64,000 nt of DNA from Novosphingobium sp. 9U (GCF_902506425.1 NZ_LR732469.1:1783285-1847284); one strand, 5' to 3'. Shown: positions 45,098 through 61,310, counted from the stretch's first letter. A program made the numbers and translations. Notes: generated from the sequence alone by a model not told the origin.

Positions 45098-46327
45098 ATG
45101 GCATTATCTTCTTACCGCGTTGCACTGTCGCTGGCTGGCGCCGCGATCTGTTCAGCGTTCATCGCCTCGCCCCGTGCGGAAGCGGCGACCTGCATCGGTA
45201 ATTGCGGCCACAACTTCGGCACCGCCGACGGTGTCATCAGCCCTGCGCCGGGCAGCTTCGGCGAGTACGACTGGGTCTCGACCGAGGAAGGCCTCAACGG
45301 AGCAGCACGGATCGCCGGCTATGACGGCGCTGCCACCAATGGATCGGAGCTGCTGTCCGACCTCTTCTTCGCGGCCGTCGGCCAGGTCGTCAGCTTTAAC
45401 TTCAATTACGTGACCTCGGACGGCTCGCAGTATGCTGACTATGGCTTTGCGCAGCTGATCAATACGACCACCAGCCAAGTGTACGAGCTGTTCAACGCAC
45501 GCACCGTGCCCGATGGCGCAATCATCCCCGGGCGTGACCTGCCGCCAGTGGTTGCAGAGTTGTCACCCGCGGTGGTCTCGATCAATCCCGGCGCGCCGAC
45601 ATGGTCGCCGCTCGGCGGGTCGAGCGGCGATTGCTACGCCGCCGGCTGCGGCTATACCGGCTGGATCGCCTCGAACTTCACGGTGCCGACCGAAGGCTCG
45701 TACCAGTTGCGCTTCGGTGCGGCGAACTGGCTAGATACGGCGTTCGACAGCGGTCTGGCTTTCAGCGGCCTGCTTCTCGACAACGCCACCATCGGCGACG
45801 GATCGAGCGTGGAGAACCCATTGCTGCCCCAGGAGATAGGGCCCAATGGCGAGTTCCAGTTCGAGTTCACGGCTACGCCCAACCAGACCGTCTTCGTCGA
45901 TCCGTTCATCGCGACCGGCTACGACTTTGAAGTCCAGTCCGGCCAGCTGATCCTCAGTGCGATCTTCCCAGAACTGGGCGATGCCAATGGCTACGACATC
46001 TATAGCCTGACCGACCTGGTCAACCCACTGGCGACTGGAATCGCCGGCGGCTCGCCGTTCAGCTTTGGCTCGGGCGTAAGCGGCTTTGCGCTTCGCGGCA
46101 TCGATGCGGCGCTGGCGCTGGACCCGGCCAACACGGGCGCGTTCGTCACCGGTCTGACCTTCGACGTCAGCGGCTCCACCACGATCCAGCTGACGCAGAC
46201 GCCGGTGACCGAGTTCTCCGCCGCCGTGCCCGAGACCTCGACTTGGGCGATGATGATCCTGGGGCTTGGCCTGCTCGGCGGCGCACTGCGGCGGCGATCG
46301 GCTCAAGCGCTTTTCGCTCCAGCCTGA
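45098..46327 (+). CDS. Surface protein with PEPxxWA-type C-terminal sorting signal
   Basis: A 409-aa exported protein. The signal peptide (about 1-30, ALSLAGAAICSAFIASPRAEA) is followed by a beta-rich region with a Cys pair (CIGNC) and a long NF-type repeat-free body. The C-terminus has VPETSTWAMMILGLGL, then a short hydrophobic helix and GALRRR, the PEP-CTERM variant recognised by exosortase. It should be exported, cleaved and anchored or released with exopolysaccharide. GAGGGGG precedes ATG 45098. The exosortase gene is not in this window. The 244-nt gap before it (44854-45097) shows no gene. Confidence 0.88.
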   Translation: MALSSYRVALSLAGAAICSAFIASPRAEAATCIGNCGHNFGTADGVISPAPGSFGEYDWVSTEEGLNGAARIAGYDGAATNGSELLSDLFFAAVGQVVSFNFNYVTSDGSQYADYGFAQLINTTTSQVYELFNARTVPDGAIIPGRDLPPVVAELSPAVVSINPGAPTWSPLGGSSGDCYAAGCGYTGWIASNFTVPTEGSYQLRFGAANWLDTAFDSGLAFSGLLLDNATIGDGSSVENPLLPQEIGPNGEFQFEFTATPNQTVFVDPFIATGYDFEVQSGQLILSAIFPELGDANGYDIYSLTDLVNPLATGIAGGSPFSFGSGVSGFALRGIDAALALDPANTGAFVTGLTFDVSGSTTIQLTQTPVTEFSAAVPETSTWAMMILGLGLLGGALRRRSAQALFAPA

Positions 46328-46334
46328 ACCCTGA

Positions 46335-46377
46335 GAGGATGCCGCTGCCGGACTCGCGTCGAGCGGTCGGCATCCTC
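46335..46377 (+). terminator. Hairpin after the PEP-CTERM gene
   Basis: GAGGATGCCG and CGGCATCCTC are exact complements with a 23-nt, partly paired loop, starting 7 nt after the stop codon. There is no T-run, so termination strength is uncertain. Confidence 0.45.
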
Positions 46378-46404
46378 ATGCGACCTGCATCCGGCGCGCT
46401 CGCG

Positions 46405-46593
46405 TCAGAGATCGATCATCCCGAGCGATTGGCGTGTCCTGCCGCCTTCGCCCGTTTCAACGTGGCTGCAGCCGGGCCCGAAGCAAGTCTCCGCCGAGCC
46501 CGGTCGCACGCTGCCGGTCCATAGAGCGAAGGCGGTCATGGCCAGCACTGCGGCTGCTGCAGCGGTGGTCACGGGGGAGAGCGGGCGAGACAT
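46405..46593 (-). CDS. Possible small membrane protein
   Basis: A 62-aa frame, MSRPLSPVTTAAAAAVLAMT, with one hydrophobic helix (about 8-27) and a short tail with CFGPGCSHVE. The ribosome site is weak. No family is recognised. It could be a small exported peptide or chance coding. Confidence 0.4.
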   Translation of the reverse strand: MSRPLSPVTTAAAAAVLAMTAFALWTGSVRPGSAETCFGPGCSHVETGEGGRTRQSLGMIDL

Positions 46594-46741
46594 CGGCCAA
46601 ACTTTCGGGACTGATCTGGTGTGAGCCGGCCTTGCCCTATGGGGCGTCATAGAGCCATGTCGCCCGTCGAGCCGGCCATGTCCCTCGTCGACAAGCTCAC
46701 CAGACTCTACGTATCGGCCGCAGGATAGCGTCGATCAGCTG

Positions 46742-47182
46742 TCAGAAATGAATATCGATGTAGTCGGTCAAACCGTCGCACCACTCGAACTCACGCAGGC
46801 GGTAGTATGGCCGTCCCTGCGTAATGGCGAAGTGCCAGTCCTTGGTCGCTTCGCAGCGGCGGCCAGAATCGGGCGTGTCGGTCATGCGGATCGTGCCGCG
46901 GAAGGTGAAGTAGCCTTTGCCGATCTCGGTCACAGCACCGTCGAGTTGCAGGCGGCCTGGTCCGCCCGCTTGCGCTTGCGCAGCCGAGAGGTGCCATACC
47001 GGCCCCGTCACCACCCGCACAGTGCCGCGCGTGCTCCAGTCGATCCACTGCAACGTCACGCCCTGGGCGGCGAGTAGGCGCTGTGCGTCACGTTGGCTGG
47101 CAATCCGAGTGCCGTCGCCCTCTGCATGGCCGGGAGCGGCTCCCGTGAGCAAGGCGGGAGCGAGGAGCAGGAGAGCGCGCAT
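46742..47182 (-). CDS. Exported protein of unknown function
   Basis: A 146-aa protein with a signal peptide (MRALLLLAPALLTGAAPGHA). The mature part has a compact beta-like pattern and two cysteines (RRCEATKDWHF, EFEWCDGLTDY), which may form a disulfide. I do not recognise the family. ATG 47182 begins the signal peptide; the longer open frame to 47707 is not supported. It lies between two small genes of uncertain status. Confidence 0.7.
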   Translation of the reverse strand: MRALLLLAPALLTGAAPGHAEGDGTRIASQRDAQRLLAAQGVTLQWIDWSTRGTVRVVTGPVWHLSAAQAQAGGPGRLQLDGAVTEIGKGYFTFRGTIRMTDTPDSGRRCEATKDWHFAITQGRPYYRLREFEWCDGLTDYIDIHF

Positions 47183-47311
47183 CCTCGCATGGTAGCGTAC
47201 CGCGCCCACCCTGTCCCGTGCCGACACGGGAGCTCGGGTGCTCGCACTTGCAAAATAATCCATTTCGGACACACTCGGTCGAGGCTTTTTAGAAGAAGGA
47301 CGACTCAGCTT

Positions 47312-47527
47312 GTGTTGAAGCTGCTCTTCTTGCTGGCCATTGTGGTGGCGATCGGCACGAGTTTCGTGGTGCTGGTGATATCGCGCCGGAGTCGACATCG
47401 CCGCCGCCTTAGCCGCGCGAGGCGTGAGGGCGACTATGCCGAACGACAGTCGCAGTGGCGCAGTTACCTGAGCCTCAATCAGAGCCGCCGGACGCGGCGC
47501 ATCACCGACCAGAGCGACGAGAGTTAG
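47312..47527 (+). CDS. Possible small membrane protein
   Basis: A 71-aa frame with GTG (or TTG 47315) start, 11 nt after AAGGA. It has one N-terminal hydrophobic helix (LLFLLAIVVAIGTSFVVLVI) followed by an Arg-rich cytoplasmic tail. The composition suits a small bitopic protein. No family is recognised and no ATG is available, so confidence is limited. Confidence 0.45.
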   Translation: MLKLLFLLAIVVAIGTSFVVLVISRRSRHRRRLSRARREGDYAERQSQWRSYLSLNQSRRTRRITDQSDES

Positions 47528-47576
47528 CGCCTGAGCCGGTCGGCCGTTGCAGGCCTCGCATACAAGCGGTCTCCCC

Positions 47577-47647
47577 CGTTCGTGTCGAGCGAAGTCGAGA
47601 CACGTTCGCGCCAGGTCAGCGTGTCTCGACTTCGCTCGACACGAACG
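47577..47647. repeat. Perfect 27-bp inverted repeat
   Basis: Arms at 47577-47603 (CGTTCGTGTCGAGCGAAGTC...) and 47621-47647 are exact complements with a 17-nt spacer. No coding sequence is present. The motif resembles a small palindrome scattered through sphingomonad genomes. It lies between the small membrane gene and the rpoC terminator. Confidence 0.8.
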
Positions 47648-47713
47648 CGAAATCAGACGCGAGCACCGGTTGGTGCAGGGCTTGTGCTCAGATGTAACGC
47701 CACGCACCCAAAC

Positions 47714-47749
47714 AAAAAGCCCCGCCGGATCGCTCCGGCGAGGCCTTTT
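47714..47749 (-). terminator. Rho-independent terminator of the rpoBC operon
   Basis: On the minus strand a GC-rich stem (GCC..GCCGGA with its complement, internal 2-nt mismatch) is followed by TTTTTG. It starts 26 nt after the rpoC stop codon. Confidence 0.85.
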
Positions 47750-47775
47750 GTCAGTTCAGGTTCGTCGCTTCAGGC

Positions 47776-52062
<4,287 letters not shown>

Positions 52063-52105
52063 AGTTTACGTCCCTCTAGGGGTAATTTCATGAGCGGAAG
52101 CGAAA

Positions 52106-52132
52106 GAGCGCTGTCTTCTGGAGACAGCGCTC
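52106..52132 (-). promoter_or_regulatory. Strong hairpin between rpoB and rpoC
   Basis: Arms GAGCGCTGTCT and AGACAGCGCTC pair perfectly over 11 bp around a 5-nt loop. It starts 7 nt after the rpoB stop. On the minus strand it is followed by TTTCGCTTCCGC, not a long U-tract. It may be an mRNA-processing or partial-termination site that sets beta to beta-prime ratio. Confidence 0.6.
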
Positions 52133-52139
52133 CTTAGGT

Positions 52140-56336
<4,197 letters not shown>

Positions 56337-56593
56337 GAGAAGTCTATCGCCTTTTCGCTTCGCAGGTCTCGCACCGGAGGAACCGGCCGAACCTGCCATC
56401 GTTATCTCTCGCGAGTCGCCGCCGAAGCGACGAAGCCATCCACAAGCGCGACAAAGGCCGCGGACGCACGCTGCCGGATGGCAGACCTGCGCTTCGCAGC
56501 CTGTTGCGTCAGATGGATACCCGGTTGCCGCTTCCTTCGTGGATGAGTCCCCGCGCTGGACCCGTCTTGCTCGAAGCGCCGAGCTGGACCCGC

Positions 56594-56622
56594 CATATAG
56601 GACCGGGGCGCGCGGGTGTCAA
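56594..56622 (-). promoter_or_regulatory. Probable sigma70-type promoter for rpoBC
   Basis: On the minus strand TTGACA (-35, 56617-56622) and TATATG (-10, 56594-56599) are separated by exactly 17 nt. Transcription would start near 56587 and give a leader of about 250 nt before rpoB. The 56337-56593 stretch otherwise shows no gene. Confidence 0.7.
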
Positions 56623-56626
56623 ACCC

Positions 56627-58063
56627 ATGCGCAACAAGGATGCCACTGCAAAGGTTCGCCAGGCACTGCACGCCGCGGCGCTACCTTTGGCCCACTCCTC
56701 GACACCGACCCAGGCGAAGTGCTTGGGTATGTCCATGCACATCCCCTCGCCACTGCCCGAACCCATGCCGCTCGACCGCGCCCAAGGTGATATCACGGGC
56801 CTGATCATCCCCGCACACGGAGCCGCGCTGCAGGAGGACGGCGCCGAATTCCTCACCCGCGCGTTCCACGCGTTCGGCAGCTTGCCGGCGGACAATGCGG
56901 TGACCGCCTTCGCCCTCCAGCCGTGCCCTGGCGGCAGTACCGGCGCCAAGTTCTTCCTCAACGTGACGTATGCCAAGCCCGATCCGGCGCTTCACAACGC
57001 GCTATTCGCCAAGTTCTCGCGCGATTTCACCGATCCACGCCGCGATCATCCCGGCCGGTACGAGATGGCCGCCGAAGTGCCGTTCATGGCTCTGGCGCGG
57101 GCGGCGGACTTCCCGATCCGCACCGCCGCCCCGTATTTTGCCGACTACCACATGGCGAGCGGCACCGGGCTGGTCATCACCGAGCGAGTGGGCTTCGGCG
57201 AAGGCGCGATCGAGCCGCATCGCGCCAAGTGCCTCGACTTCGCGACCATGGCCGACCCGCTGCTGTACTACAGAGCCACAGTGACCGCGCTCGCACAGTT
57301 GTGTGGCGCCCACAAGGCCGGCTGTATCGACGACAGCGCCTTCCCCTTCGACCCGATCGCCGGCAGCGCCGACCCGATCCGCTATGACGCGGCGCAGCTC
57401 GCCGCCGAGCTTGCCTACGTCCGCGCGTTCGTCGAGCGCTGCCCGCAGCACTTCGCGCCCGAACTGCGCGAGCCGGCGTTCCTCGCCGCGTTCTGCGCGC
57501 AGGCGGAGGCGATCCGCGCCAACGAAGTCAAGATCCGCGTTTGGCTGATCCACGATCCGGATTTGCGCGCGCTGTGCCATTGGAATGCGCACATCGACAA
57601 CGCCTTCTTCTGGCGCGAAGGCACTGGCTTCGGGCGCGAAGGCGCTGGCCTGCAATGCGGCTTCATCGACTGGGGCCGTGTCGGGCAAATCACCCTCGGC
57701 TCGGCGCTTTGGGGCGCGCTAAGCGCCGCGCACCACGACATCTGGGACGAGCACCTCGATGAGCTGCTCGCCTTGTTCGTGGCCGAGTACGCAGCCGCAG
57801 GAGGGCCGAGCGTTTCCGTTGCCGCACTGGAGGAGCACCTGATAGTCCACATCGCGACTATGGGCGTGGCACGCGTGCTCGCCTTCCCCGAGATCATCGC
57901 CTTCCGCTGCCCCACAGTTGCCGAGCTGACCGGCCCGCATGATCCAGCGATCCTGGGGATCGAAAGCGCGCGCAACTGCCTGCACGTGTTCACGGTGTTC
58001 CTGAAGCTCTGGCATACGCGCGGCCTGGGACGGCGCTCCGCTCAGGTACTCGCCAGGCAATGA
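56627..58063 (+). CDS. Kinase-fold (aminoglycoside phosphotransferase-like) protein of unknown substrate
   Basis: A 478-aa protein whose C-terminal half resembles the phosphotransferase/protein-kinase fold: CHWNAHIDNAFFW in place of the usual HGDxxxxN loop, and later GFIDWGRVGQ, the counterpart of the IDW metal-binding motif. The first catalytic loop is a variant, so activity is uncertain. Related proteins are common in steroid- and aromatic-degrading sphingomonads, to my knowledge. The start is uncertain: ATG 56627 has no good ribosome site and lies next to the rpoB promoter; ATGs 56729 or 56735 may be used. It is divergent from rpoB. Confidence 0.72.
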   Translation: MRNKDATAKVRQALHAAALPLAHSSTPTQAKCLGMSMHIPSPLPEPMPLDRAQGDITGLIIPAHGAALQEDGAEFLTRAFHAFGSLPADNAVTAFALQPCPGGSTGAKFFLNVTYAKPDPALHNALFAKFSRDFTDPRRDHPGRYEMAAEVPFMALARAADFPIRTAAPYFADYHMASGTGLVITERVGFGEGAIEPHRAKCLDFATMADPLLYYRATVTALAQLCGAHKAGCIDDSAFPFDPIAGSADPIRYDAAQLAAELAYVRAFVERCPQHFAPELREPAFLAAFCAQAEAIRANEVKIRVWLIHDPDLRALCHWNAHIDNAFFWREGTGFGREGAGLQCGFIDWGRVGQITLGSALWGALSAAHHDIWDEHLDELLALFVAEYAAAGGPSVSVAALEEHLIVHIATMGVARVLAFPEIIAFRCPTVAELTGPHDPAILGIESARNCLHVFTVFLKLWHTRGLGRRSAQVLARQ

Positions 58064-58142
58064 CGGATCGCGGCCCTCAAGCGATGCAGCTCAAATCCGT
58101 TAATATAACTGAAGGGCAAATGAACTCACCGGAGAGATAAGC

Positions 58143-58196
58143 ATGTACGTTTTGAATGTAAGGTTCTGGAACGTGCGTTCTCGAAAACTTACCTAG
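58143..58196 (+). other. Possible 17-codon leader ORF
   Basis: ATG with GGAGAGA 7 nt upstream opens a 17-codon frame (MYVLNVRFWNVRSRKLT) ending in TAG, about 100 nt before the Ala/Pro-rich protein gene. A second 6-codon frame (58120-58140) with GAAGGG lies just before it. They may be translated leaders or coincidental. The 58064-58294 gap holds nothing else. Confidence 0.3.
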
Positions 58197-58294
58197 TTCA
58201 GCAATGCTCGTTTCACCGCTTCCTTGTACTCGATTGATCCGGAAAATGAGTATCCGCACTGTAACTCTGCCGCAAATTGCGCATTCTCATAGTC

Positions 58295-59398
58295 ATGACA
58301 CACACATTCACTCGATCGCTCAGCGCAACGGCCGCGATGTCCGCAGTTCTTGCGCTTGGTTCCACCCCGGTCCTGGCCCAGGAGGCCGCACCGACGATCC
58401 AGGTGCCCCCAGCTGCCGTCGCCGCGCCCGAGACGACCGCCGTGCCCGCCACTGCTGCAGTAGTGCCCCCCGCTGCAGCGCCTGCGCCGACGATCGTGCT
58501 CCCCGACGTGAGCGCGGCGACGCCGACGGCGCAACCTGTTGCTGCCGCTCAGACAGAAGCAGCCGCCCCGACTGCGAGCGAGACTCGCACCGAGACGGCT
58601 CGTCCGGCCCCGCGTGCCAGCCGATCCACTCCGCAGCGCGCCGCCGCGGCTCCTGCAGCCCGCGCCACCGTGGCCGAAGCATCGGCTCGTCCGCAGGCGT
58701 CCGCCCGGGCCGAAGCACCCCGCGCCTCGAGCGCCAACATCCTGAACGACGCACCCACCCGGCCCGTCGCCGCGCAGGCCACCCCGGCCGCCCCGTCTCC
58801 CGCTAATCGCACCGATGACGGCATCCCCGGCGAGGCGCTTGCCGGCCTGCTGGCGCTGCTCGGCATCGGCGCCGTGGGCTATGGCGCCATGCGCTCGCGC
58901 CGTCGCCGCGTCGACACCGACGAGGCTTATACCGCCGAGGAGATGGTCGCCGCGGAGCCAGTCTACGAGGAAGAAGCCGCGCCCCGCACCGCGCCGGTGT
59001 TCGGCACACCGCAGCACGTCAGTCCGGCTGCCGGCCTGCACTATGGCTTTGCCCCGGCGCGCGGCCATGCAAGCGATACGCAGGTGATCGAGCGCGAGCC
59101 GATGACCATGGCCCCGCCGCTTGCGCCCAGCACCAAGCGCACCCGTCCGGCCGCGGCAATGCCGGCGAGCATGCCCGAGACCGCCGACGAGCGCACCACG
59201 ATGCTCGACCGCATGGTCGATGCCGAGCCCGACGAGGCCAATCCGTTCACCTCGCGCAAGTCGCGTCGCAAGCGGGCCCGCCTGCTGCTCCAGCAGCGCG
59301 AAGCAGAGGCGCAGAGCACCGCAGCCTTCGACTGGCGCTCCTACAAGTCGTCGACCAAGCCCTCCGCCCCGGCATCCCCTCCGTTGGTCACGGCCTGA
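58295..59398 (+). CDS. Ala/Pro-rich membrane-anchored protein of unknown function
   Basis: A 367-aa protein. A signal-like N-terminus (1-30) leads to a long low-complexity Ala/Pro/Thr region (about 31-170), a hydrophobic helix (ALAGLLALLGIGAVGYGAM, followed by RSRRRR), and a charged cytoplasmic tail with a Lys/Arg-rich stretch (SRKSRRKRARLLLQQREAEA). This suggests an exported domain attached by one helix to a cytoplasmic tail. No family is recognised. A strong terminator follows 26 nt after the stop. Confidence 0.75.
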   Translation: MTHTFTRSLSATAAMSAVLALGSTPVLAQEAAPTIQVPPAAVAAPETTAVPATAAVVPPAAAPAPTIVLPDVSAATPTAQPVAAAQTEAAAPTASETRTETARPAPRASRSTPQRAAAAPAARATVAEASARPQASARAEAPRASSANILNDAPTRPVAAQATPAAPSPANRTDDGIPGEALAGLLALLGIGAVGYGAMRSRRRRVDTDEAYTAEEMVAAEPVYEEEAAPRTAPVFGTPQHVSPAAGLHYGFAPARGHASDTQVIEREPMTMAPPLAPSTKRTRPAAAMPASMPETADERTTMLDRMVDAEPDEANPFTSRKSRRKRARLLLQQREAEAQSTAAFDWRSYKSSTKPSAPASPPLVTA

Positions 59399-59424
59399 AC
59401 CAGCCCGCCTGCCGGGCTCCCTAT

Positions 59425-59459
59425 GGGGCGGCTTCCTTGACGGGAAGCCGCCCCTTTTT
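59425..59459 (+). terminator. Rho-independent terminator
   Basis: GGGGCGGCTTCC and GGAAGCCGCCCC pair exactly over 12 bp around a 6-nt loop and are followed by TTTTTC. It ends the Ala/Pro-rich protein gene. Confidence 0.92.
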
Positions 59460-59516
59460 CGTGCCTGCCAAAAGAGAAACTCGCAGAACGATAAACTACA
59501 CATCGTTTTTCGATAT

Positions 59517-59562
59517 TATTGATTGACGATATGCCGACTCGCCGTTATTGATAGTCGATATA
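59517..59562 (+). promoter_or_regulatory. Two AT-rich direct repeats upstream of the DUF2975/HTH operon
   Basis: TATTGATTGACGATATG (59517-59533) and TATTGATAGTCGATATA (59546-59562) agree at 14 of 17 positions and start 29 nt apart. They lie directly before the small operon whose last gene encodes a Cro/CI-like protein, so an autoregulatory operator is plausible. The AT content is unlike the surrounding coding sequence. Confidence 0.5.
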
Positions 59563-59582
59563 GAGCATATCGGAGAACGAAC

Positions 59583-59762
59583 ATGATCCTCACCAGCCAA
59601 CGCCCGCTCGCCATCCTCTTGGCTACCGCGCTGACCCTGGCACTGTGGAGCCCGACTCTCTCCAGCCCCGTACAGGCCAGCCAAGGCGGCACACCGAGCC
59701 AGGCTCGCACCGCGCCGCACTTCGTCTTCGCCACCGCCTCGGCGGCGCCGGTGCTGATGTAA
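59583..59762 (+). CDS. Small exported or membrane peptide
   Basis: A 59-aa protein, MILTSQRPLAILLATALTLA, with a signal-anchor helix and a short polar tail ending in FVFATASAAPVLM. The ribosome site (GGAGAACGAAC) is good and the start is close to the DUF2975 gene 24 nt after its end. It may be the first gene of that operon. No family is recognised. Confidence 0.6.
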   Translation: MILTSQRPLAILLATALTLALWSPTLSSPVQASQGGTPSQARTAPHFVFATASAAPVLM

Positions 59763-59786
59763 GCGGATCGGGAGGGGAGAACCGCC

Positions 59787-60338
59787 ATGACTTCGATCAC
59801 CCGCGATCCGCTGCTGGCCATTGCCAAGGGCCTGCTCTGGTTCCTGATGGCCTGCACGCTGATCGGCGCTGCCGCCTGCGTTGCCGCAGTGCCGCTGATG
59901 CACGTGTTCCAGAACGACATCACCATTGAGCTGAGCAAGGAGGCGCCCCATCTGGTGGTCTCGCAGTTCATGTGGATCATCACCGGCCTGCTCGCCTGCG
60001 CCGTCGTGCTGCTGCTACTGGTGTTCCGGATCTTCCAGCTGCTCAAGCGCATCGTCGACACCGTGGCGCTGGGTGACCCGTTCGTGCCCATCAACGCCGA
60101 CCGGCTGACGCAGATGGCTTGGCTGTCGCTCGGGGTTCAGATCGCCTCGTTCGTCATCGGCTCGATCGCGCAGTGGCTCGACCATGTCGCCGGCGATGCG
60201 CCGCACATCCGTGGCGAGATCCAGGTGGACGGCGGCCTGTCCGGCAACGGCCTGCTGCTCATGCTGATCCTGTTCATCCTGGCCCGCGTGTTCCGCCAGG
60301 GCGCCGCGATGCGCGCCGAACTGGAAGGCACCGTGTGA
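59787..60338 (+). CDS. DUF2975 family membrane protein
   Basis: A 183-aa inner-membrane protein with about four hydrophobic segments (GLLWFLMACTLIGAAACVAA, FMWIITGLLACAVVLLLLVF, LGVQIASFVIGSIA, LLLMLILFILARVF). The length and the conserved central segment (IVDTVALGDPFVPINADRL) match DUF2975. The family is usually paired with a small helix-turn-helix gene, as here. The role is unknown; sensing at the membrane is possible. It overlaps the HTH gene by 1 nt. Confidence 0.85.
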   Translation: MTSITRDPLLAIAKGLLWFLMACTLIGAAACVAAVPLMHVFQNDITIELSKEAPHLVVSQFMWIITGLLACAVVLLLLVFRIFQLLKRIVDTVALGDPFVPINADRLTQMAWLSLGVQIASFVIGSIAQWLDHVAGDAPHIRGEIQVDGGLSGNGLLLMLILFILARVFRQGAAMRAELEGTV

Positions 60339-60601
60339 TGGCGCCCAAGACGAAACCCGACGACAACGACGAGACTGAAGGAACCAGCATCGTGGTGAAG
60401 CTCGACGACCTCCTCTACGAGCGCCGTATGACGCTCACCGAACTCGCCGAGCGCATCGGCATCACACTCGCCAACCTCTCGATCCTCAAGACCGGCAAGG
60501 CCAAGGCGATCCGCTTCTCCACGCTGGAAGCGATCTGCCGGGAGCTCGGGTGCCAGCCGGGCGACCTGCTGGGGTATGATGGCGGATTTGCAGCGGACTG
60601 A
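60338..60601 (+). CDS. Cro/CI-like (YozG-type) helix-turn-helix regulator
   Basis: An 87-aa DNA-binding protein: a short charged N-terminus and one HTH_26-type domain (VKLDDLLYERRMTLTELAER, then LANLSILKTGKAKAIRFSTL). It is the usual partner of DUF2975. ATG 60338 overlaps the DUF2975 stop (TGATG). Control of its own operon through the direct repeats at 59517-59562 is an inference. Confidence 0.87.
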   Translation: MAPKTKPDDNDETEGTSIVVKLDDLLYERRMTLTELAERIGITLANLSILKTGKAKAIRFSTLEAICRELGCQPGDLLGYDGGFAAD

Positions 60602-60616
60602 AAGTGGGGCTCGAGC

Positions 60617-60970
60617 CTAATGCCCCCGGCGCCGTCCTGCGAACCGCCGGCCCGATAAGTGGTTGCCCGGCCCCGGGTCTTCACAGGCGACACCATCACT
60701 ATCGCCGTCCATGTTCGCACTGTAGCCTGGTTCGCCGGCGTACAGTGGCGCACTGCCGGCGCGCCGGACGGCGGTGCAGCCGCTCCAATGATCTCCGGCC
60801 TGGGGTGGACGTCGGCGCATCATGCCGCTCTCGACCCCGAGATCGTGAAGCGATGCCGTAAGCCGGGCAGTGTTCTGCAGCGTCGCCATGATCGAACCAG
60901 CCCCAACGATCGCACCGAACAGCCCTGCACCGATCAGGATGAGCGACGTGCTGGATCTAAGGGCTTGCAT
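60617..60970 (-). CDS. Excalibur-domain protein
   Basis: A 117-aa protein with an N-terminal membrane helix (LILIGAGLFGAIVGAGSIMA) and a C-terminal excalibur calcium-binding motif, GCTAVRRAGSAPLYAGEPGY followed by DGDSDGVACE. The domain is found in extracellular or envelope proteins, often near nucleases. The acidic DxDxDG loop suits Ca2+. It is convergent with the HTH gene. ATG 60970 lacks a good ribosome site; GTG and ATG codons within are possible. Confidence 0.78.
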   Translation of the reverse strand: MQALRSSTSLILIGAGLFGAIVGAGSIMATLQNTARLTASLHDLGVESGMMRRRPPQAGDHWSGCTAVRRAGSAPLYAGEPGYSANMDGDSDGVACEDPGPGNHLSGRRFAGRRRGH

Positions 60971-61229
60971 GGCATGCAGGCATAAGGAACTTCGGTAAAC
61001 GGATCGTAGCGGGTTACCGACGCCTTGACTCTTTGCCCGGCTTGCGTCAGACGCCCGCCCCGACCGGCAGCGCGAGCGGCCGAGTCAGCCGTCCGAGACA
61101 GTTGGTGAGGGTTTCCCTCTTAATTTCCAGCCTAGACGGGGACAGAGAATTCCTCGGCTCTTCGCTTCCATGCGTGGTGCCGCTTTCCGGGCCGCAAGGC
61201 GCGGGCTCCTTCCCCATCGAACGGAACCT

Positions 61230-61253
61230 CTCGTGCCGCACTCGCGGTACGAG
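61230..61253 (+). promoter_or_regulatory. Hairpin in the rplJ leader
   Basis: Arms CTCGTGCCGC and GCGGTACGAG pair over 10 bp (one G-U) around a 4-nt loop, 57 nt before the rplJ start. The L10-L12 complex represses its own mRNA in other bacteria by binding the leader, so this stem is a candidate. The remaining gap 60971-61310 holds another short inverted repeat (TCGGTAA/TTACCGA, 60992-61020) but no gene. Confidence 0.4.
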
Positions 61254-61310
61254 AAAAACGTAGCCGGTCGCCGCGTCACAAGCACGGCGGCCATTGTGAA
61301 GGAGTAAGGC

